Positions 18,566-27,287 are shown, counted from the stretch's first letter. The stretch is 61,230 nucleotides of DNA from SVFI01 sp045535935 (GCA_045535935.1 JAZSMO010000045.1:1-61230), one strand, 5' to 3'. Translations and numbers: made by a program. Notes: generated by a model from the letters alone, not told the origin.

Positions 18566-20728
18566 CTACTCCAAATGCTGTGCAGTCTCCGGTCTAAATA
18601 CTCTTCCGGAAACAGCCTCCTCTTTTCTCGTCTCTTTTGCCTCTGCACCTGCCTCCTCGCAGAAGGTATCCTGTGCGCAGCAAAGCTTTTTGCCGCGGCG
18701 ATCCACCTTGGCATAGGAATCATCCGTCAAAAGCACATGGGCTTTTTTCGTGTCATCCAGCTGCACCTGCAAAATATGGATGGCTTTCTTTTTCAGATCT
18801 TCCTGCAAAATCGGGAACAAAATTTCCACGCGGCGTTCCAGATTTCTCGGCATCCAGTCTGCACTGGCCATATACACTTCCGGATTTGCATTATTTTCAA
18901 AATAGAACACACGCGCATGCTCCAGGAAATTGCCTACAATGGAACGTACCGTGATGTTTTCGCTCACACCCGGAACGCCAACCTTCAGACAGCAAATCCC
19001 CCTCACAATCAAATCAATCTTGACCCCGGCAGAACTCGCCTTATACAGTGCTTCTATAATATCGATATCACAGAGTGAATTCATCTTTGCAATGATACGG
19101 GCCGGTGCACCTGCTCTCGCATTTTCCTCCTCGCGGCCGATCAAATATAAGAATTTGTCTTTCAACCAGAGAGGAGCCACCGAAAGACGGTTCCAGCTCT
19201 TTGGCTCCGAATATCCGGAAAGCATGTTAAAGACCGCAGTCGCATCCTCACCGATCTCCTCCTGACAGGTCAAAAGTCCAAGGTCCGTGTACAATTTTGC
19301 TGTCGCATCATTATAGTTACCTGTGCCTAAATGTACGTAACGGCGGATTCCGTCCTCTTCCCGTCGCACGACAAGCGTGATCTTGGAATGTGTCTTGAGA
19401 CCGACCAATCCGTAAATAACGTGGCAACCTGCTTTTTCCAGCATCTTTGCCCAGACAATATTGTTTTCCTCGTCAAAACGCGCCTTCAGCTCCACGAGAA
19501 CCGAAACCTGCTTACCGTTCTCCGCCGCCTGTGCAAGCGCACGGATAATCGGCGAATTTCCGCTGACACGGTACAGCGTCTGCTTGATCGCCAAAACCTG
19601 CGGATCTTTGGCTGCTTTCTGAATGAAAGAAACCACCGGTTCAAAGGTCTGGTACGGATGGTGCAATAAGATGTCCCCTTTTGCAATCTCCGCAAAAATA
19701 TCGCAATCGGCCGGAAGCTCTTTGACCGGCTGCGGCTTGTAGGATTTCACTTTCAATCCGTCAAAGCCTTCCATTCCGTACATTTTCATAAGGAAAGTCA
19801 AATCAAGAGGTCCGTTGATATAATAAATATCTTCATTTACCAGTTCCAATTCTTTGTTGATTATCTTGAGAAGACGCTTGTCAACGCCCTCTTCTACTTC
19901 CAGACGGATCGCTTCTCCCCACTGGCGTTTCTTCAGCTGCTTTTCAATTTCTTTTAACAAATCCTCTGCCTCATCTTCATCGATGGAAAGATCCGCATTT
20001 CGCATAATTCGGAACGGATGTGCACAAATGACATCGTAATTGAGAAACAACTTATCCATGTTATGCTCAATCACTTCCTCCAACAAAATCACATGAGTCT
20101 TGGCATCATCCTCAAAAAGCTCCGCCGGAAGCTGTATGATACGAGGAAGCACGGAAGGAACCTGCACCGTTGCAAATTCAATCTCCGCATCCTTCTCTCC
20201 CTTCTTCTTAAGAAGCGCACCGAGATTGAGGGATTTATTGCGGATCAGCGGAAACGGTCTGGAGGAATCCACCGCCATCGGAGTAAGCACCGGGTAAATA
20301 TTATCCTCAAAATAGCGATCGAGATATTCTGCCTGCTTTTCCGTCAGGTTTTCATGATGGGTTACCACATGCATACCGTTTGCCAGAAGCTGCGGAAGCA
20401 ATGTCCTGTTATAAGTTGCATACTGCAAACTTACCAGTTCATGGGTGGCTTTCTTTACCAAAGAAAGCTGCTTCTCCGGACTGAGACCTGCGATATCCTT
20501 TTTTGTATATCCCGCATTGACCATGTCCTTTAAAGACGCAACGCGGACCATGAAAAATTCATCCAGATTGGACGCCGAAATACTTAAAAATTTCAACCGC
20601 TCAAACAAAGGAATATTTTTATCCCTCGCCTCACTCAGAATACGATGATCAAACTGCAACCAGGAAAGCTCCCGGTTCGTATAAAGCGCAGGATCTCTGT
20701 AATTTATTTTTTCTGTCTTTTCACTCAT
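18566..20728 (-). CDS. ppk: Polyphosphate kinase 1
   Basis: A 720-residue PPK1 that reversibly transfers the gamma-phosphate of ATP to polyphosphate. The N-terminal domain begins with NRELSWLQFDHR and ASNLDEFFMVRV (about 18-62). The two C-terminal phospholipase-D-like domains carry the conserved histidines: THSKITLVV (near 446, matching the autophosphorylated His of E. coli PPK) and FLEHARVF (near 603). Further signatures are YRVSGNSPI, HLGTGNYND and NLERRVEI. The length is close to the usual 690-720. The C-terminal tail of about 50 residues is charged and extra. It lies between ppx (25 nt upstream) and the HAD fusion (2 nt downstream), so synthesis and degradation of polyP are encoded together. 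Confidence 0.96.
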   Translation of the reverse strand: MSEKTEKINYRDPALYTNRELSWLQFDHRILSEARDKNIPLFERLKFLSISASNLDEFFMVRVASLKDMVNAGYTKKDIAGLSPEKQLSLVKKATHELVSLQYATYNRTLLPQLLANGMHVVTHHENLTEKQAEYLDRYFEDNIYPVLTPMAVDSSRPFPLIRNKSLNLGALLKKKGEKDAEIEFATVQVPSVLPRIIQLPAELFEDDAKTHVILLEEVIEHNMDKLFLNYDVICAHPFRIMRNADLSIDEDEAEDLLKEIEKQLKKRQWGEAIRLEVEEGVDKRLLKIINKELELVNEDIYYINGPLDLTFLMKMYGMEGFDGLKVKSYKPQPVKELPADCDIFAEIAKGDILLHHPYQTFEPVVSFIQKAAKDPQVLAIKQTLYRVSGNSPIIRALAQAAENGKQVSVLVELKARFDEENNIVWAKMLEKAGCHVIYGLVGLKTHSKITLVVRREEDGIRRYVHLGTGNYNDATAKLYTDLGLLTCQEEIGEDATAVFNMLSGYSEPKSWNRLSVAPLWLKDKFLYLIGREEENARAGAPARIIAKMNSLCDIDIIEALYKASSAGVKIDLIVRGICCLKVGVPGVSENITVRSIVGNFLEHARVFYFENNANPEVYMASADWMPRNLERRVEILFPILQEDLKKKAIHILQVQLDDTKKAHVLLTDDSYAKVDRRGKKLCCAQDTFCEEAGAEAKETRKEEAVSGRVFRPETAQHLE

Positions 20729-20753
20729 TTATAATGCTCCGTTCTGTCTCTGT

Positions 20754-22298
20754 TTAAACTCTTTTTTTCTGACGAATGACAGGCTTTATGCTGTAGACTT
20801 CTTCAAAAAAATCCGCCTTCGGTCCGATCAGACTTTTTTCCAGCGTGATATCCTCCGCCGTATCTACATTCAGAATCAGTTCATTGTCCTTCAGAACTGC
20901 TTTTACCTTTTTAAATTTCTGTTTATGACTTCTGTCCAGTCCGTTGGCCAGCTTCAGGATGGCAGTCAGCTTAGCCACCGTCACATAAGCATTCTGATCA
21001 ATATTCATGCGACGCGCCATCTCACCGTAGTATTCAAAATCAAGCCGGTTATACTTGACAATATTGGCCACCATCTCTCTTTCCAAATGGGAAAGTCCGA
21101 TGATTTCCGTGGACATGATGATATTGTAGGAACACTCCCCTGCATTGAGCATGCTGATATATTTTCCGCAGTCATACAGACGGGCCGCCAGCTGCAGCAG
21201 AAACCGGTCTCTTTTCTTGAGACCGTGAATTTTTTTGATACTGTCAAAAATCATCAGCGAAATATTTTCCACCGACTCGCTTCGTTTGCGGCTTCCCATA
21301 TAGCGCTTGCTGATTGTCTCACAGCATGCAAGAATATCCTTTTCAAAATCATGATCTATCGTGATCAGTTTATTTTTCTCGGCATATTCATAGGCCATTC
21401 CGTCACAGAGCGTCACGCCCGGCGCCCACAAAAGCTTGGCATCCATCACCTCAAGCATACGCTTTACAAGGATTGCACTGCAGAACAGAAGCGATACCTT
21501 TTCCTCCTCCATACCGAGAGAAACAGCAATCTCCTGTCGACTCTTTGTCTGCAGTCTTTTTACAAACTCCATACAGCCTTCTCTGGAAAGATAGCCTTTT
21601 TTGTCCCCGCTGACAGACGTACTCTGAATCACCGGTGAAAAATAGTCATCCACAAAAATAATATTTTCAATCTCACGGCCCTTGAAATGCATCTTTTTTA
21701 GCACCTCAAGCTGATTGTCCACAAGCTCTCCCACAAGCTCCGCATAACGGGACGGTTTGGCCTGCATCGCCATAAGACGGTCGCGGATACGCAGTACGCC
21801 GAGACGGATATTCTGGGTAATCACAAGAGAATCCTTGTCAAACAACGACACCTGAAGACTTCCGCCGCCAAGGTCCACAATGGCGGTTCCCTTTTCGATG
21901 ATTTTGCGAAAACCCTCTCCCTTGGATGCGATTGCCTTATAGTCCAAAAAACGCTGTTCCGAGTTACTGATAACATTTACTTTCAGCCCGGTTCTGCTCT
22001 CAATGGTATCTAGCACAAGGATCGTATTCTTTGCCTCACGCACTGCACTTGTTGCATAGGCCTTATAGGCGTCCACCTTGTAGGAATCCATAATTTTCTT
22101 AAAATCTCCGAGTACGTCACAGAGCTCGTTGACACGTTCAATGCTGATTTTACCCTGCCCATAACTTTCCGTTCCCAATTCTATTTTGTGACGGATGTGG
22201 TCGATTTCCTTCAGTCCGACCTTTGGGGAAATCTCAAATATTTTCATTGCCAGTTCATAGGAACCGACATCGATTGCTGCAAATGTCCGAATTGCCAT
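20754..22298 (-). CDS. ppx: Exopolyphosphatase (Ppx/GppA family)
   Basis: A 514-residue Ppx/GppA protein that releases phosphate from polyP or acts on pppGpp. The sugar-kinase/Hsp70-like core shows AIDVGSYELAMKIF (about 8-21), TSAVREAKN (about 86-94), NSEQRFLDY and VDLGGGSLQVS (about 143-153). In most relatives the first motif reads DxGSNS; here it is GSYE. Residues about 310-500 form the helical HD-like C-terminal domain, but the expected LHDIG motif reads LYDCG, so its metal site looks degenerate. It sits between pheA (11 nt) and ppk (25 nt). Polyphosphatase activity is more likely than pppGpp phosphatase because of that neighbour, but this is inference. Confidence 0.9.
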   Translation of the reverse strand: MAIRTFAAIDVGSYELAMKIFEISPKVGLKEIDHIRHKIELGTESYGQGKISIERVNELCDVLGDFKKIMDSYKVDAYKAYATSAVREAKNTILVLDTIESRTGLKVNVISNSEQRFLDYKAIASKGEGFRKIIEKGTAIVDLGGGSLQVSLFDKDSLVITQNIRLGVLRIRDRLMAMQAKPSRYAELVGELVDNQLEVLKKMHFKGREIENIIFVDDYFSPVIQSTSVSGDKKGYLSREGCMEFVKRLQTKSRQEIAVSLGMEEEKVSLLFCSAILVKRMLEVMDAKLLWAPGVTLCDGMAYEYAEKNKLITIDHDFEKDILACCETISKRYMGSRKRSESVENISLMIFDSIKKIHGLKKRDRFLLQLAARLYDCGKYISMLNAGECSYNIIMSTEIIGLSHLEREMVANIVKYNRLDFEYYGEMARRMNIDQNAYVTVAKLTAILKLANGLDRSHKQKFKKVKAVLKDNELILNVDTAEDITLEKSLIGPKADFFEEVYSIKPVIRQKKRV

Positions 22299-22309
22299 CC
22301 GACTGCCTC

Positions 22310-23434
22310 CTAATAATTGCCGAGAATCTTCATGTTACGCGCCTCATCCCTGAGACCGCGAAGAGCATTTTTCACTGCGCTGTCCGCAAGATTCCCCTCA
22401 AAATCAATAAAGAAACGATATTCCCAGTTCCGATCTTCAATCGGTCTGCTCTCAATCTTACACATGTTGAGATTGTTGTAAATAAAATGAGAAAGCATGT
22501 GATAAAGAGAACCGCTCTCATGCGGTACCTCGAAACAGATGCTGATCTTTTTGGCGTCCTTTTTGAAAACTTTCTGATTGGTGACAATAATGAATCTCGT
22601 AGAGTTGGTTTCTGACTGATTCACGCCTTGTTTCAAAATTTCCAGTCCGTACGCCTTGGCCGCATATGCACTGGCGATGGCCACCTGGGATGTGTCGCCG
22701 TCCTCCTTCACCTTCTGTGCCGCAAACGCATTGTTCTGCATACTGATCTGCTGCCAGTTGTAGCTGCCAAGGAATCTTGCACTCTGCATCAGTGACTGCG
22801 GATGGGAATACACTCTCTCGATGTTCTCAAGGTCTGTTCCCGGAAGTCCCAGCAGACAATGTTCGACTTTTATAATCTGCTCGCCGACAATATAATTCTC
22901 AAACTCTACCATAAGGTCATAGATTTCGCTCACAATTCCGGCTGTGGAATTCTCGATCGGAAGCACCGCAAAATCAGCACTTCCCTCATCAATGGCGCTC
23001 ATCGCCTCACGGAAGGTACTCACATGAAAGCTGTTAATCCGATCGCCGAAATACTTTTCCATCGCCGCCTGGGAATACGCACCTTCTGCCCCTTGGAATA
23101 CGACGCGGGCCTTCTTTGTGTCCAATTCGTCCACGCCGATAAACGGAAGTTTGCCGAGGCTTCCATGCTCCGCAAGCATCTGATACTGGAGCTTGCGGCT
23201 CATAGACATAATCTGCTCAAACAATTCTTCCACGCCGTGGCTGTTAAATTCATTGTGGGTCAGGGATTTCACCTTGCGGATTTTCTCTTCCTCCCTCGTC
23301 TTGTCAAAGACCTTTTTTCCGGTCTCTATTTTATATTCTGCCACTTTAGAGCAAATATCCATTCTTCGCTCATACAAATCTACAATCTGCTGATCAATGT
23401 CATCAATTTCATTTCGAAGTACACTAAGGTCCAT
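22310..23434 (-). CDS. pheA: Bifunctional chorismate mutase/prephenate dehydratase (P-protein)
   Basis: A 374-residue enzyme converting chorismate through prephenate to phenylpyruvate in phenylalanine synthesis. The ATG at 23434 has GAGG 8 nt upstream; a GTG one codon earlier is too close to it. The AroQ chorismate mutase domain (residues 1-90) shows LRNEIDDIDQQIVDLYERR and KVFDKTREEEK. The prephenate dehydratase domain (about 112-285) shows FQGAEGAYSQAA, PIENSTAGIV, HPQSLMQ and the catalytic NSTRFIIV. A C-terminal ACT domain (about 298-372), with ESRPIEDRNWEYRFF, is the phenylalanine feedback site. It is the first gene of a group continuing into ppx and ppk. No T-box or leader peptide was found upstream. 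Confidence 0.96.
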   Translation of the reverse strand: MDLSVLRNEIDDIDQQIVDLYERRMDICSKVAEYKIETGKKVFDKTREEEKIRKVKSLTHNEFNSHGVEELFEQIMSMSRKLQYQMLAEHGSLGKLPFIGVDELDTKKARVVFQGAEGAYSQAAMEKYFGDRINSFHVSTFREAMSAIDEGSADFAVLPIENSTAGIVSEIYDLMVEFENYIVGEQIIKVEHCLLGLPGTDLENIERVYSHPQSLMQSARFLGSYNWQQISMQNNAFAAQKVKEDGDTSQVAIASAYAAKAYGLEILKQGVNQSETNSTRFIIVTNQKVFKKDAKKISICFEVPHESGSLYHMLSHFIYNNLNMCKIESRPIEDRNWEYRFFIDFEGNLADSAVKNALRGLRDEARNMKILGNY

Positions 23435-23506
23435 CACTTTTTCCTCTCATCCTGCTGTTTTATATCTGTCATATCTTCGCTGCGCACAGCATTTTCTACC
23501 ATAAAT

Positions 23507-23535
23507 ATCTTATACCAATTCCACTTAATAGGCAA
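23507..23535 (-). promoter_or_regulatory. Candidate promoter of pheA
   Basis: On the minus strand TTGCCT (23535-23530) is followed after 17 nt by TAAGAT (23512-23507), about 70 nt before the pheA start. Both boxes match consensus at 4 of 6 positions. Confidence 0.35.
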
Positions 23536-23588
23536 GGCAAAGGACAGGAAAAACAATGTAAAAAGTATTCTATTTTTCATACCGGGTG

Positions 23589-23597
23589 TGCTATACT
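23589..23597 (+). promoter_or_regulatory. Extended -10 promoter of the DUF5050 gene
   Basis: TGCTATACT is an extended -10 element inside the palindrome CTATACTGAGTATAG (23591-23605). There is no good -35. The dyad could also bind a regulator. Confidence 0.42.
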
Positions 23598-23660
23598 GAG
23601 TATAGTTCGGAAAGTCCATTTTTCAGTGATACTTTTCGTCCAAGTGTTAGGAGGTTCTTT

Positions 23661-24701
23661 ATGAAAAATAAAGCAAAGGTCACTTTATTTGTCGTCCTTA
23701 TTATCATACTCATTGTTGTTGTCTGGATCGTGAATCATCTCATGAATCGCGTCCCGGATAATCCGGCCGGAACCATCGGCAATACCGCCGGTAATCTCAA
23801 CAACGGCGGTTACTTTTGCGAATCTGACGGCGTAGTCTATTTTGCCAACGCCTACGACGGCGGTACTCTGTACTGCATGAATGCTGATGAGACGTCGATT
23901 GAAAAGTTAAACCGCTCGGAGGTATCCGGACTCAACGCAGCAGGAAAATATCTGTATTATTACCAGAAAAATTCTTCCTCTTACCCGGATTTCAGTTTCC
24001 TGATCCGCACCTACGGTCTTTACCGCTGCAAAAAGAACGGTCGCAGTCTTTACTGTCTCGACAAATCAGATTGCGGAACCGTCTCTCTGATCGACAATAC
24101 CGTTTATTACACCAAGCCGGTGGACGGTGCAAAGACGCTGCAGCTTTTTTCCATCGGAACCGACAAGAAAAATCCGAAGCTCGTGGCGGATTATCTTATG
24201 AATCCTGCCAATGTTTCCGACGGTATCATTTACTACAACGGAACCGTGGAAAACCATCATCTGCTCAGCTACGACACCGCAACCGGACAGGAAAACATTG
24301 TCAAAGAATATGACATGTGGAATCCGACGTTGCAGGGTCAGTCCATTTACTTTATCGATTTAGAGGGCGATTACCGCTTATGCCGCTATGACATGATTGA
24401 CGACAGCATTACAGTACTTGTTTCCGACAAAGTGGAAGCCTTTAACCTCTCGGCTCAATATGTTTATTACCAAACCTTTGACACTGACTCCCCTGCCCTT
24501 TGGCGCGTGAGAACCGACGGAAGCAGTCCTGAGATTGTTGCGGAAGGTACCTACAGCGACATCAGCGTTACTTCCCAATATGTTTACTTCCACTCCTATG
24601 CGGCGGATGTTCCGATGTACCACACACCGGCCGACGGTCCTGTGGCAGTCTCCGCCTTTGACGGCGCCAGCCAGGCAGCGTTTGAGGAGATGAGTGAGTA
24701 A
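23661..24701 (+). CDS. Membrane-anchored DUF5050 (beta-propeller-like) protein
   Basis: A 346-residue protein starting at the ATG at 23661, with AGGAGG 8 nt upstream. A signal anchor lies at residues about 8-27. The rest is outside the membrane and is built of repeated propeller-like strands: YFCESDGVVYFANAYDGGTLYCMN, YLYYYQ, LYRCKKNGRSLYCLD and YVYFHSYA among others. Repeats of the type (I/V)YY..D.....LYR...DG are the DUF5050 signature, common in surface proteins of Clostridia. A catalytic motif is not seen, so a binding or sensor role is likely. It is a single gene with its own promoter and a strong terminator. Confidence 0.82.
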   Translation: MKNKAKVTLFVVLIIILIVVVWIVNHLMNRVPDNPAGTIGNTAGNLNNGGYFCESDGVVYFANAYDGGTLYCMNADETSIEKLNRSEVSGLNAAGKYLYYYQKNSSSYPDFSFLIRTYGLYRCKKNGRSLYCLDKSDCGTVSLIDNTVYYTKPVDGAKTLQLFSIGTDKKNPKLVADYLMNPANVSDGIIYYNGTVENHHLLSYDTATGQENIVKEYDMWNPTLQGQSIYFIDLEGDYRLCRYDMIDDSITVLVSDKVEAFNLSAQYVYYQTFDTDSPALWRVRTDGSSPEIVAEGTYSDISVTSQYVYFHSYAADVPMYHTPADGPVAVSAFDGASQAAFEEMSE

Positions 24702-24714
24702 TTTCATTGCATAT

Positions 24715-24754
24715 AAAAGGCCATGATGATTTTGATATATCGTCATGGCCTTTT
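24715..24754. terminator. Strong bidirectional terminator
   Basis: AAAAGGCCATGA (from 24715) pairs with TCATGGCCTTTT (to 24754) around an AT-rich loop, with A and T tracts on the two sides. It ends the DUF5050 transcript. Confidence 0.85.
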
Positions 24755-24769
24755 AACCTGCACATTGTC

Positions 24770-24995
24770 GGGGCATATACACATTCTTTGTTTCGTCATG
24801 CCCTGTTCTCATGCGAAAATCAGTTTTATGTAAACCAAATGGGCATATAGAAAATTTGCTCGAATCAGTGCCCCGATTTTTTTAAAAAACGGGGCACCAG
24901 GGGAAACAAATCTCACACATGCCCAATCAGTTTACATAACACAGTATTCTAGCACATATCCGGGGCATAGAACATTATCCATTCTCTATATGCCC
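24770..24995. repeat. Four-dyad intergenic element arranged as one large imperfect inverted repeat
   Basis: Four dyads share half-sites GGGCAT or GGGCAC and ATGCCC or GTGCCC: 24770-24803, 24840-24874, 24891-24924 and 24962-24995. In every one exactly 21 nt separate the half-sites. The gaps between units are 36, 16 and 37 nt, so the array is mirror-symmetric about 24882. The symmetry extends into the gaps: TTATGTAAAC on the left matches GTTTACATAA on the right, and the centre is GTGCCCCG, an A/T tract, then CGGGGCAC. It could be a multi-site operator, a structured RNA, or a decayed mini-transposon. No ORF is present. It fills most of the 328 bp between the DUF5050 gene and folBK; the terminator at 24715-24754 accounts for most of the rest. 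Confidence 0.8.
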
Positions 24996-25030
24996 TTCTA
25001 TCACAAAATCCTTCCGCCATGAAGCAATGA

Positions 25031-25846
25031 CTACTCTTCCAACTCCTCCAGCATCTGACGGACGGTCCTGCCAAGCACCGGATGTCTGAAATGCGGCGCA
25101 AGCTCACACAACGGAGCAAGCACAAAATTGCGGTTTTGCATATCAATATGCGGTATGCACAAATCCGGCTCACTTATAACCTCATCCTCATAAAACAAAA
25201 TATCCAGATCCAGCGTCCGAGGTCCCCAGTGAATGAGGCGCTCGCGTCCTGCCAAGGCTTCTATCTCATGCAGGCGTTCCAAAAGTTGCTGCGGCGAAAG
25301 CAATGTCATAAGTTCAATTGCACCGTTCAAAAAATCATCCTGCTCCACACCGCCGTAAGGCTTTGTCACCATCCACCCGGATGCTCTGACCTGCTTCATA
25401 TCCCGGTCTGCTTTCAGCTGCTCTACCGCCTGACTTAAATATGCTTCCTTGTCCCCCATGTTGGAACCGACGGACAGATACACTCTGTTCCAACGTAAGC
25501 TGCGGGTAACCGACACATTTTCAAACGGCAGCGAAATCGGCGCTTGCGGTTTACATAATTCCATTTCGATACCCTGGAGCATCGGAAATGCAAGAAGTAC
25601 TTCCCGCAAGGTTTCCGCTACCGCACGCTCCAAAAGCTTGTATGTATTTTGCTGCAAAAAATCCGTTATAAACTGACACACCTCGCCGTAGTGTACCGCA
25701 TCGGTCACTTCATCGGTCTGCGCCGCCTTGTTCATGTCGTAATACAGCTTTGCATTCACAAAAAAATCCTGTCCATTTCTGGTTTCTTCTTCCAGTACTC
25801 CGTGATGGGCAAATATTTTCAATCCCGAAATTGTAATATAATCCAT
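25031..25846 (-). CDS. Fused dihydroneopterin aldolase/HPPK (FolB-FolK)
   Basis: A 271-residue fusion of two consecutive folate enzymes. Residues 1-118 are FolB, which cleaves 7,8-dihydroneopterin: DYITISGLKIFAHHGVLEEE with the active-site region, then FPMLQGIEMELCKPQAPI. Residues about 120-271 are FolK, which pyrophosphorylates 6-hydroxymethyl-dihydropterin: VYLSVGSNMGDKEAYL, KPYGGVEQDDFLNGA, HWGPRTLDLDILFYED and IPHIDMQNRNFVLAPL. All FolK signature residues are visible. It starts 4 nt after the folP stop and is the last gene of the folate operon. The fused order B-K is known in several Firmicutes. Confidence 0.95.
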   Translation of the reverse strand: MDYITISGLKIFAHHGVLEEETRNGQDFFVNAKLYYDMNKAAQTDEVTDAVHYGEVCQFITDFLQQNTYKLLERAVAETLREVLLAFPMLQGIEMELCKPQAPISLPFENVSVTRSLRWNRVYLSVGSNMGDKEAYLSQAVEQLKADRDMKQVRASGWMVTKPYGGVEQDDFLNGAIELMTLLSPQQLLERLHEIEALAGRERLIHWGPRTLDLDILFYEDEVISEPDLCIPHIDMQNRNFVLAPLCELAPHFRHPVLGRTVRQMLEELEE

Positions 25847-25850
25847 GAAA

Positions 25851-26669
25851 TCACCTCTGTAAATTCATATTTCGTATGGCCAATGCCATTTTTACCGCAC
25901 GGACATTTTCTTTGACATCGTGTACTCTGAAAAAGCTGCAACCTTTCATGACGCCGATCACCGATGTCGCCAATGTTCCCTCCATGCGCTCCTCCTTCGG
26001 AAGATCAAGTGTCAGCCCGATTACCGACTTACGGGACGCCGCCAGCAGAATCGGAAGTCCGAAACTGTGAAGCATGTCCAAAGATGCCAGCATCTCCATG
26101 TTCTGCTCATAGGTCTTGGCAAAGCCGATCCCCGGATCAATCATAATCTTATCTGCCGAAATTCCGGCTCCGCGGGCCAGTTCCAGGGACTGCGCAAGGT
26201 CGGAAATCACATCATTGACAAAATCATGATACACCGGTTCTGTGCGATTGTGCATCAGACAGCAGGACACCGAAGCTTCGGCGATTACCTTCGCTATATC
26301 CGGATCTTTTTTGAGCCCCCAAACGTCATTGATCATATCTGCTCCGGCCGAAATTCCGGCCCGTGCCACAGACGCCTTGCTTGTATCCAGCGATATCGGA
26401 ATGTTAAACTCTTTTTTGACCGCCTCTATAACTGGAACCACGCGCGCAGTCTCTTCCTCCGCCCCAAGCGGTGTATAGCCGGGCCTTGTGGACTCCCCGC
26501 CGATATCAATAATATCCGCACCGTCCTTTATCATTTCCTCCACCCGGAAAAGCGCCTTGTCCGGACTGTCATATTTGCCTCCGTCCGAGAAGGAGTCTGG
26601 AGTGACATTTAATATACCCATTATATATGCATTATTTGCCGTGTCAAATTCTCTGTTCCCTATTTTCAC
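25851..26669 (-). CDS. folP: Dihydropteroate synthase
   Basis: A 272-residue TIM-barrel enzyme that joins hydroxymethyl-dihydropterin pyrophosphate with p-aminobenzoate; it is the sulfonamide target. Signatures are GILNVTPDSFSDGG (about 18-31), DIIDIGGESTRPG (about 53-65), ISLDTSKASVA (about 96), INDVWG, DPGIGFAKT (about 178) and the C-terminal RVHDV. The length is typical. It is located between the HD-hydrolase gene (67 nt upstream) and folBK (4 nt downstream). Confidence 0.96.
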   Translation of the reverse strand: MKIGNREFDTANNAYIMGILNVTPDSFSDGGKYDSPDKALFRVEEMIKDGADIIDIGGESTRPGYTPLGAEEETARVVPVIEAVKKEFNIPISLDTSKASVARAGISAGADMINDVWGLKKDPDIAKVIAEASVSCCLMHNRTEPVYHDFVNDVISDLAQSLELARGAGISADKIMIDPGIGFAKTYEQNMEMLASLDMLHSFGLPILLAASRKSVIGLTLDLPKEERMEGTLATSVIGVMKGCSFFRVHDVKENVRAVKMALAIRNMNLQR

Positions 26670-26736
26670 AGTTACCCTCCGCTAACTTTCTCCCGAACAT
26701 TGTTATCGAATATTCTTTTTGAACATCTTCATGTAA

Positions 26737-27228
26737 TTAAATCTCTAGTGTCATGTTCTTCTTGTCATTTTTCCAATTGCAATTTTTCTCCTGCTCGCAA
26801 AAATAGCAGGGACGGCTGAGCTTGTCCGCCCGGTACAAAAGACCGTTTAGGTTCTTTTCATCCTTCACCCGGCTTTCTCTGTGTGTGGAGATCGCCGACA
26901 CGATCTGCTCACTGTCTGCCTCCGAAAAACCGCAATCCTTCAAAATAGCCGGTGCTAACCTTGCGCTGACAAGGGCGTGATCTTCTCCCGTCTCGTACTG
27001 CTGCCATCTTCCGATGTCATGCAGCATTGCAGCGGCGTAAATCAGCTCCTGTCCGAGCCCGTAGCCTTCCTGCAAATTCAGCAGCATGGCAATGCGCGCC
27101 ACATCCGTAAAATGCACCATGTCGTGGCGGCAAAATTCTCTTTTCTTTTCCCACTCCGCAATTTGGCGGATGTAGTCCTGATACTGCGGATGGGTTATGA
27201 TTTGGTTTAGTTTGTCCATTGCTTTCAT
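26737..27228 (-). CDS. HD-domain hydrolase within the folate operon
   Basis: The chosen start at 27228 gives 163 residues. An in-frame start at 27342 would lie upstream of a likely -10 box and inside an inverted repeat. A second ATG three codons later is also possible. Metal-binding HD motifs are RHDMVHF (about 34-40), AAAMLHDIGRW (about 65-75), a second His in DHALVSARL and RADKLSRP near the end. A C-terminal CYFCEQEKNC cluster may bind metal. The protein is an HD phosphohydrolase of unknown substrate. Its place between folE and folP makes it a candidate for dephosphorylating dihydroneopterin triphosphate, a step with no other gene here. The archaeal enzyme MptB is an HD-family precedent acting on a related pterin. 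Confidence 0.8.
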   Translation of the reverse strand: MKAMDKLNQIITHPQYQDYIRQIAEWEKKREFCRHDMVHFTDVARIAMLLNLQEGYGLGQELIYAAAMLHDIGRWQQYETGEDHALVSARLAPAILKDCGFSEADSEQIVSAISTHRESRVKDEKNLNGLLYRADKLSRPCYFCEQEKNCNWKNDKKNMTLEI

Positions 27229-27287
27229 TTTTCTTGTCCTAACTTTAAATTTCTTCCAATCGTTCTTTTTTATCTCCGGTATTGTTT

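Noticed and set aside
23435..23660. T-box or phenylalanine leader peptide before pheA
   Set aside because: The region is too short, has no TGGNACCGCG-like T-box motif and no Phe-rich short ORF.
24770..24995. CRISPR array
   Set aside because: The repeated parts are 6-7 bp half-sites in dyads with opposite orientations, not 24-37 bp direct repeats, and there are no cas genes.
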